From a bacterium (lineage in GTDB: Bacteria; Cyanobacteriota; Vampirovibrionia; Obscuribacterales; Obscuribacteraceae): a stretch of 64,000 nucleotides of DNA. The position numbers and the translations under genes are program-made. Location: the NCBI GenBank assembly GCA_018062085.1, contig JAGOSY010000022.1, positions 22,966-86,965 of the forward strand. Direction: 5' to 3'. This document shows positions 59,103 to 64,000 of the stretch, in pieces. A model generated the notes under the pieces. The model saw only the letters and a program-made list of their open reading frames with translations, ran no database searches and was not told the DNA's origin. Positions within the stretch are counted from its first letter, which is position 1. Every line of letters starts with the position of its first letter.

Positions 59103-59340
59103 TTGACCTTCGCTTTGGAGCGTGCAAAACGGGTACCGGGATCGGTAAAGAGGGTGCCTGCCAAGGGTTGGCGAGTTCCCATAAGAAAGTCCAGGTTTTA
59201 TAGCATTTTATAGATACTATTGGCTACAAGCTGCTGCTTTGCAACTCGGCTGGCGTTGATAACTACGGCCATCGGGCAGCGGAAGGGTCATGCTAGACTT
59301 TTGCTCTGTGATTTTTTATCTAGGTTGAAGAAAGATAGTC

Positions 59341-60330
59341 ATGATTAAACTCGAAAAAGCCAATCAAATTAGAGTCTTGCGAAAATCTATGAGATTTTGT
59401 CGCTTACCGCTCGTGTTGGCCTCGCTTGTCACTGCTTTTATTACATTGCAGCCAGCCCATGCACTTTTCTTTGGTTACAATCAGCAAGCTGAAGCTTATA
59501 AACAGCAGGGTGAAGCTGCTCAGGAAGCTCAAAATTATGATATGGCTGTCAATTATTTCACTAGCGCTATTAACTGCCTGCCTTATGACGCTGCTCAGAA
59601 TCTAGCCGATCTTTACTATGTGCGCGCCATTGCTACTGACGCCACTGGTCAATACGATAGGGCCACTCGTGACTGGCAGGCCTCCCACGATAATTTCCAA
59701 AAGTGTGTGGACCAAGCTCGCTATAATCCTGGCACCAATGTCGCTTACGATAAAGAATACGCCGATGATTTGCAGCGCATGTTGAATTGGCGCTCCACTG
59801 AAAATCCCAATACTCCAAACTACATGGAGTGTGGACCAATGAAGCGTTTCGCTGCGCCTTCCAGTATAAAGGTTTTTGTCGATACTACTGAGCAGGCTGG
59901 TTTTTCTTACGATTTGCGCTACATGATTTTTCAAGCCATGAATCAATGGTGCAGCTTCTCCGGCTCACCTATTCGCATGGAGCAATGGTCAACAGCTGAT
60001 GGCGCTAACATAATAGTGCAGAGAGCCAACGCTCCTGGACAAATTGGTTTTGGTGCAGGTGGTCAGACCAACAATCAAGATAGTGTTAATGCCGCCGGAC
60101 AAGACATTATGACCAAGAGTTTTGTGCGATTGACAAGTCCTGGTTACAATGGCAACAGCATGTCTCAGGTCGACAAAAACAAACTTTATAATTTGGCTTT
60201 GCACGAAACTGGGCATGCACTAGGAATTGGCGGTCATTCGCCCTCCGGCCTAGACGCCATGTATTTTAAGGCCCCGGTGCTTAAACTAAGCGACAGAGAC
60301 AAGGCAACCATGCGCATGATGTATCAGTGA
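59341..60330 (+). CDS. Secreted matrixin-like metzincin with N-terminal TPR
   Basis: 329 residues. A signal segment lies around 18-40 (RFCRLPLVLASLVTAFITLQPAHA). TPR-like helices follow at about 45-115 (AEAYKQQGEAAQEAQNYDMAVNYFTSAI). The protease domain begins after IKVFVDTT and ends with the zinc site H288-E-x2-H292-x2-G-x3-H299, one residue longer than the usual HExxHxxGxxH, then DAMY as Met-turn. I recall cyanobacterial peptidases with the same LGIxGHS spacing. It would cleave extracytoplasmic proteins. Divergent from the arginase-like gene. Confidence 0.75.
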   Translation: MIKLEKANQIRVLRKSMRFCRLPLVLASLVTAFITLQPAHALFFGYNQQAEAYKQQGEAAQEAQNYDMAVNYFTSAINCLPYDAAQNLADLYYVRAIATDATGQYDRATRDWQASHDNFQKCVDQARYNPGTNVAYDKEYADDLQRMLNWRSTENPNTPNYMECGPMKRFAAPSSIKVFVDTTEQAGFSYDLRYMIFQAMNQWCSFSGSPIRMEQWSTADGANIIVQRANAPGQIGFGAGGQTNNQDSVNAAGQDIMTKSFVRLTSPGYNGNSMSQVDKNKLYNLALHETGHALGIGGHSPSGLDAMYFKAPVLKLSDRDKATMRMMYQ

Positions 60331-60383
60331 TGAAAGAGTATCAGTAGTAAGAACATATTCAGTAGTGAGTAAGAGGCCAGACA

Positions 60384-61148
60384 ATGATAAGTAGTATGAG
60401 ATCTAGCTGGAAAGTGAGTTTGTCTACCTTCCTCGTAACTGTTTCGCTTCCTGTATTTATTGGTGCTACCGGAATCACTGCAGGAGTAACTGTTGCGGTT
60501 GTTGGGCTTGGTTCGTTCGACCCCGTATCAGCTACTCCGGATGTTTTTTCGACTGCCAGAAGCAAATACGAGAAAAAAGACTATCAGGGTGCTCTCAACG
60601 ACTTCAAAGTCCTCTCTGCCAAATACCCAACTAACGTGCTTTGTCATTACTACATGGCCTTGTGCAACCAATGCTTATCTCGGGTAGGTGAAGCAAAAAA
60701 AGAGTATCAATGGGTAATTGCCAATGATAGAGGCAATTTGTCGGGCCAAGCGACAGCTGGCTTGAATCAGCTTTCTGGTCTTAGTGGCGGCTCTGGTTCT
60801 TCTGGCTCGGCTACTGCTGGTGCCTATACAGCTATCAGTTCGTCTGCCGGAAGGTCGGCAGCTGGTGGGCAAGTAAAAATGGTGCTGGATTTTTACACCA
60901 AGTGGTGCGGCCCCTGCAAGCAGATGGAACCTGCTTTTGAGGCGGCCAAGGGTCGCTACAAGTCGATTTCATTCAAACGTTATGATGCTGAAGATAAAGC
61001 TAATGCAGCTCTTGTGAAACAGTTCAATGTCCGTGGCTTTCCTACTATCGTCATGATCGATGCCAAGGGTAAAGTGCTTTATAACGAGCCTGGCGGCTTG
61101 CCTGATGAAGAATTGGCCCAAATGATTGACCAGGTCAACGGCAAGTAG
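60384..61148 (+). CDS. TPR-thioredoxin fusion, secreted or membrane-anchored
   Basis: 254 residues; AGAGGCCAGACA before the ATG. An N-terminal hydrophobic segment (11-45) exports or anchors it. A short TPR-like pair (ARSKYEKKDYQGALNDFKVLSAKYP...) precedes a Gly/Ser linker (131-162) and a thioredoxin domain with W174-C175-GP-C178 and the cis-Pro in GFPTIV. It should reduce or isomerise disulfides outside the cytoplasm. It follows the metzincin gene by 53 nt; both share a TPR-plus-enzyme design. Confidence 0.85.
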   Translation: MISSMRSSWKVSLSTFLVTVSLPVFIGATGITAGVTVAVVGLGSFDPVSATPDVFSTARSKYEKKDYQGALNDFKVLSAKYPTNVLCHYYMALCNQCLSRVGEAKKEYQWVIANDRGNLSGQATAGLNQLSGLSGGSGSSGSATAGAYTAISSSAGRSAAGGQVKMVLDFYTKWCGPCKQMEPAFEAAKGRYKSISFKRYDAEDKANAALVKQFNVRGFPTIVMIDAKGKVLYNEPGGLPDEELAQMIDQVNGK

Positions 61149-61182
61149 CGCGGGCCACTAATAGTGTAGTTCGATACTAATT

Positions 61183-61908
61183 TTACGACCAGATCTCTAT
61201 TGAGTTTAAAAATCGCTCGGTGTCAGACGAGTTTACTCGAGAGGCCTCGCCTCCTGCACCAACTATAACCATTTTCTTCTTGGGGTAGTTGCAGTAGAAG
61301 CGTAGTCTATAGCTTGTTTTGCCATCTTTCGAGTGGGCTGTTATTTCTCTGCCGCTATAGAGACCACCTTTTAGCGCTAGGGGCACCTTGCTATCTAAAA
61401 TGGCCCCCCGGTCGGAAAGCCAACTTTGGGTAAAGGCGTCCAGACTGTTTTGTATTTGCAGTGGCTCTGAGTTGAAATTAGAAGTGCGAGCTAGGCTGTT
61501 ATTACCAGCTGGAGTGGCATTGTTGGAAGAGCCCCACAAAGCTTTTTTGTATTCTATTGGTGCAGAAGTGACAGTTGAAGTTTGAATTGGCAGCGCCGGT
61601 AGTCTGAATTCACTGAGGTAATAGACTTGTTTAGAGTCGGCTATAACTCTGTTTTCTCCGGATTGAAAGGGCGCTACAAACAATTGCTGAGAGTAGGATG
61701 GCTGGTGGGGTGTGACGGTTCCTGGAAACGATGCTTTGCAGTGTCCGTGGGGCAAAGCAAAAACGACTAGCGGTTTCCCTTGTAGATTCTCGGCATCAAT
61801 GCTCTCAAAGGCGAAAAAGCCTTTGTTGAGAGTTGCTGTAATGGTGCTGACATTGAGGCAGGTATAGGCTGTAATGGCAAGAAGTGCAAGCAAAATCAGC
61901 AATTTCAT
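61183..61908 (-). CDS. Secreted hypothetical protein, 241 residues
   Basis: Starts MKLLILLALLAITAYTCLNV (signal or anchor); TAGGTGGCGAA before the ATG. The mature part is polar and beta-rich with PLVVFALPHGHCKASFPG, SYSQQLFVAPFQSGENRV and YRLRFYCNYPKKKMVIVGAGGEA. The last stretch resembles the C-terminal part of the TraB protein upstream (YFRSRMIASGRRLYLVGGQGSADF), so both may share a domain. The gap to that gene is 8 nt, an operon. Confidence 0.6.
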   Translation of the reverse strand: MKLLILLALLAITAYTCLNVSTITATLNKGFFAFESIDAENLQGKPLVVFALPHGHCKASFPGTVTPHQPSYSQQLFVAPFQSGENRVIADSKQVYYLSEFRLPALPIQTSTVTSAPIEYKKALWGSSNNATPAGNNSLARTSNFNSEPLQIQNSLDAFTQSWLSDRGAILDSKVPLALKGGLYSGREITAHSKDGKTSYRLRFYCNYPKKKMVIVGAGGEASRVNSSDTERFLNSIEIWS

Positions 61909-61916
61909 TTCGCCAC

Positions 61917-63716
61917 CTAGCGGTTATTTTGTAGTTGTTGTCTCACTTGATTAAAGTCGCTGTGAAGCCTATGTCGTAACTCATCAGATTTTCGCTGTTG
62001 TTCTTTTCTTGCTGCTTCAAAATCAAACTTGGTGCTTGAATTGCTTAAGCCAGGCCAGGTTGAATTGGTGATAGAGTTAGGCTTGAGGCTCGAAGAACTG
62101 CGATTATGAGCAGAACTTCTTTGACTAAGATTATTTGAACTAAAACCATTTTGACCAATATTGCTATTTCGTGAGGCCGGTGCTGCGGCATATCCAGATT
62201 CTGGAATAATCTCAAGAGAGTTTTCAAATTGACTGAAGAGCTTCGACTTAAAGAAGTCAGCACTGCCTTGCCCACCCACGAGATAGAGCCTGCGACCACT
62301 GGCAATCATGCGACTGCGGAAGTACGTCGCTTGATTGGTCATACCATTTTTGCTTGGTAGCTTACAACTGAGTTGCATAGCGGCATTATTTGTACTGCTA
62401 GCATTGGCGATGGGCAGACAGGTCGAGTTTGAACCCTTCATGTTTTTAAGGATAGCGCTAGCAACCAGTTGCATAAATTGCTGTTGCCGCTCGGCACTTT
62501 GTATGGCCGAGGGTAAGACAATATAAGAGACTGCCATTACGCCTCCTAAATTTGAGTAGGCATAGTCGACCATGCGAATGCCGTTCACTGTCTCGTATTT
62601 TACCTCTGGTTCAGCGGGAAGCATGATGCGAAATAGCCCTTCTGGGAAATAGAGTGACTTGAGATTGTTGCCACCAAAATTGATACTGCTAGTTGCTTTC
62701 TTTTGCGCGGTTGTTAATTGCTCAATCGAAAAATTTTCTCCTTTTAGTTTTGCTAATAGGCCTTGTTCGCCCACTAAATGCGCTGCACCTACGGCAATCA
62801 TAACGGTGCTGTTTTCTGGCAGATTCTTTTTTACATCGCTGAGCATTGATTGATTTCGCTTGTCTAGAATAGCTACCCTTGCAGCCTCTAAGTCTTTGTC
62901 TTTGGCTTTGTCTTTCTCTGTGCTATCGACACAACATGCTGCCAGGCCGTCGGCGTCGCCATTCTTCCAGCTGCTTTCAATCTTTTCTAGTTGAGTTTTT
63001 GCGTCACGTAGAGAGAGAATACTGCCCAATAATTGTTTGTCTTGGGTCTCCTTGTTGAAGCCACCCATGAGGTTTAGTTGAGAGTCTACCGACTCAAGAG
63101 GGATGATTTTCTTGCTGCTGTCGTGGGCGATGGCTAGCAAATGTCTATCTATGCCTAGTTCACTCTTGTAGCCAGCTCTTCGCAGGGCGGCGCTGGTCAA
63201 TATTTGCGATACCACCCAGGGCTTGTAGGGCTGATACATAGAAAGTGACTCGCCTGACCATTCTAGATATTGGTTTAAGGCGTCTTTGGTCGTATCAGAT
63301 AGGTGTTCAGAAAGCGAGGCTCCAGGTGGATAAGTTCCAACTCGCTTGAGTGTTTCTATGATTTTTTCGGGACTGATCTGCAGGGCATCAGCTTCGACAA
63401 AGAGAATTTTGCTCTCTGCCAATGCTTTTTGCATTTCTAGCGGGAGGGGATAAAAACCAGGTCTAGCCACATGGATAGTACCAACTAAATAAATAGTTTG
63501 ATTGTCCTTTTTGCACTTCCACAAAAAGATTGGTTTGAGGTCAGTCTTTTTTTCTGTATTGATTTTTGTTTGCGCTGCAGTCTCATTGCTTGTCTGGCTG
63601 GCGCTGGGCGATTCTAACGCAGTGCTTTCAAGAGCAAGGCATAGATTGCTACAGCTTAAGGCTAACGAGGATGCTGCCAGAACAGGAAGAAAGATGCCTA
63701 ATCTTCTTAAACTCAT
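61917..63716 (-). CDS. TraB/GumN family protein with C-terminal extension
   Basis: 599 residues. Signal peptide about 1-28. The TraB/GumN domain covers about 60-340: IYLVGTIHVARPGFYPLP (GTIH), VEADAL, SELGIDRHLL, IIPLESVDSQLNLM and VMIAVGAAHLVGEQGLLAKL. Such domains are putative metalloproteases related to erythromycin esterase/Tiki folds. Residues 345-500 form a second domain (LYFPEGLFRIMLPAEPEV...RSRMIASGRRLYLVGG) like that in the next gene. A Ser/Asn/Gln-rich tail ends in QVRQQLQNNR. Acts outside the cytoplasm. Confidence 0.8.
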   Translation of the reverse strand: MSLRRLGIFLPVLAASSLALSCSNLCLALESTALESPSASQTSNETAAQTKINTEKKTDLKPIFLWKCKKDNQTIYLVGTIHVARPGFYPLPLEMQKALAESKILFVEADALQISPEKIIETLKRVGTYPPGASLSEHLSDTTKDALNQYLEWSGESLSMYQPYKPWVVSQILTSAALRRAGYKSELGIDRHLLAIAHDSSKKIIPLESVDSQLNLMGGFNKETQDKQLLGSILSLRDAKTQLEKIESSWKNGDADGLAACCVDSTEKDKAKDKDLEAARVAILDKRNQSMLSDVKKNLPENSTVMIAVGAAHLVGEQGLLAKLKGENFSIEQLTTAQKKATSSINFGGNNLKSLYFPEGLFRIMLPAEPEVKYETVNGIRMVDYAYSNLGGVMAVSYIVLPSAIQSAERQQQFMQLVASAILKNMKGSNSTCLPIANASSTNNAAMQLSCKLPSKNGMTNQATYFRSRMIASGRRLYLVGGQGSADFFKSKLFSQFENSLEIIPESGYAAAPASRNSNIGQNGFSSNNLSQRSSAHNRSSSSLKPNSITNSTWPGLSNSSTKFDFEAARKEQQRKSDELRHRLHSDFNQVRQQLQNNR

Positions 63717-63840
63717 CGATTTGCAACCAGCAAGGAATTGTCGTTAGTTTCGTACCCGCTTTGGCCAAATAAACCACTTTCATCCCGTCGATATTTTATG
63801 CTTAGCTTTTTCGCTACTGTTTTGTTTGTTGATACCGAAT

Positions 63841-63869
63841 TTGGTGCTTATGATAAGGTATAGTATAAG
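63841..63869 (+). promoter_or_regulatory. Predicted rightward promoter at the window end
   Basis: TTGGTG (63841-63846) and TATAAG (63864-63869) are 17 nt apart, with the palindrome CTTATGATAAG (63847-63857) in the spacer as a possible operator. The gap 63717-64000 has no gene. A downstream stretch with TGCCAGGTTGGCA and GGCAAAGCC may be a structured leader for a gene beyond the window. Confidence 0.4.
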
Positions 63870-64000
63870 CGATAAACCCTTAAAATTCACGAGACGACTT
63901 GGCTGCCAGGTTGGCAAAGCCTACGATGCCAGTGGGGCTTACGTATACAGCGTTAGGTTGGACTAGCAATTCATTTGTTCAATGGGTTGTTTTGGCAGAA

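Noticed and set aside
63889..64000. Known riboswitch class at the window end
   Set aside because: GGCAAAGCC and a small palindrome recall cyclic-di-GMP-type leaders, but the other conserved elements are not visible and the region is cut off.
1..64000. tRNA or rRNA genes
   Set aside because: No GGTTCGAATCC-like arms with matching acceptor stems, nor rRNA segments, were seen by eye.

Overview
The window is a dense bacterial chromosome segment of moderate GC. Apart from a toxin-antitoxin pair near 4.4 kb and a few genes after 56 kb, almost every gene lies on the minus strand. The gene set suggests a Gram-negative-type heterotroph: lipoproteins and an outer-membrane-like protein, a three-gene beta-oxidation operon, 2-oxoglutarate dehydrogenase E1, FtsH, SPFH proteins and C-terminal processing proteases. 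The many clade-restricted small membrane proteins and the cyanobacterial-style metzincin motif recall non-photosynthetic relatives of cyanobacteria (Vampirovibrionia/Melainabacteria, Obscuribacter-like). That placement is inference from recall, not from a search.

Layout. 1-6 kb: a truncated isochorismatase-fold hydrolase, an HD hydrolase, a Bax-inhibitor-1 protein, a type III pantothenate kinase homologue and, on the plus strand, a Doc-type toxin-antitoxin pair with a small divergent ribbon-helix-helix ORF. 6-12 kb: acyl-CoA dehydrogenase, thiolase and FadJ-like multifunctional protein. 12-17.5 kb: a GNAT enzyme, a Cys/Gly-tailed TPM-like protein beside a WHLH-motif protein, and a run of small membrane or unknown proteins. 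17.6-36.6 kb: a membrane-proteolysis region with two SPFH proteins (HflK/HflC-like arrangement), an S41 protease, a His-tailed EamA transporter, two FtsH paralogues each followed by its own small membrane protein, DUF502, SucA, UPF0114 and a CAAX-protease/thioredoxin-like/S41 fusion. 36.6-49.8 kb: unknowns, an ABC-type membrane domain without ATPase, a GH30 glycosidase, lipoproteins and surface proteins, a patatin and an HSDL2-like SDR. 49.8-55.5 kb: two tandem MocR-type regulators that both lack the PLP lysine, then an SPFH / NAD kinase / NrtR-like Nudix operon with a near-consensus promoter. 55.5-64 kb: an 84-bp tandem repeat array, an AbiEi-like protein without a toxin gene, TadA, an arginase-fold protein missing metal ligands, a matrixin-like protease, a TPR-thioredoxin protein and a TraB/GumN protein.

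How the genes fit together. FtsH, SPFH and S41/CPBP proteases would police membrane and envelope proteins. The fad operon with SucA points to fatty-acid oxidation feeding an oxidative TCA cycle. The 53-55 kb operon points to NAD(P) homeostasis. Three separate families here (MocR twice, arginase, CoaX) have lost residues normally required for catalysis. Many intergenic gaps on the minus strand carry a gene-specific long-stem hairpin.

Limits: no searches or folding were run. Function calls rest on motifs read by eye, and several families could not be recognised.
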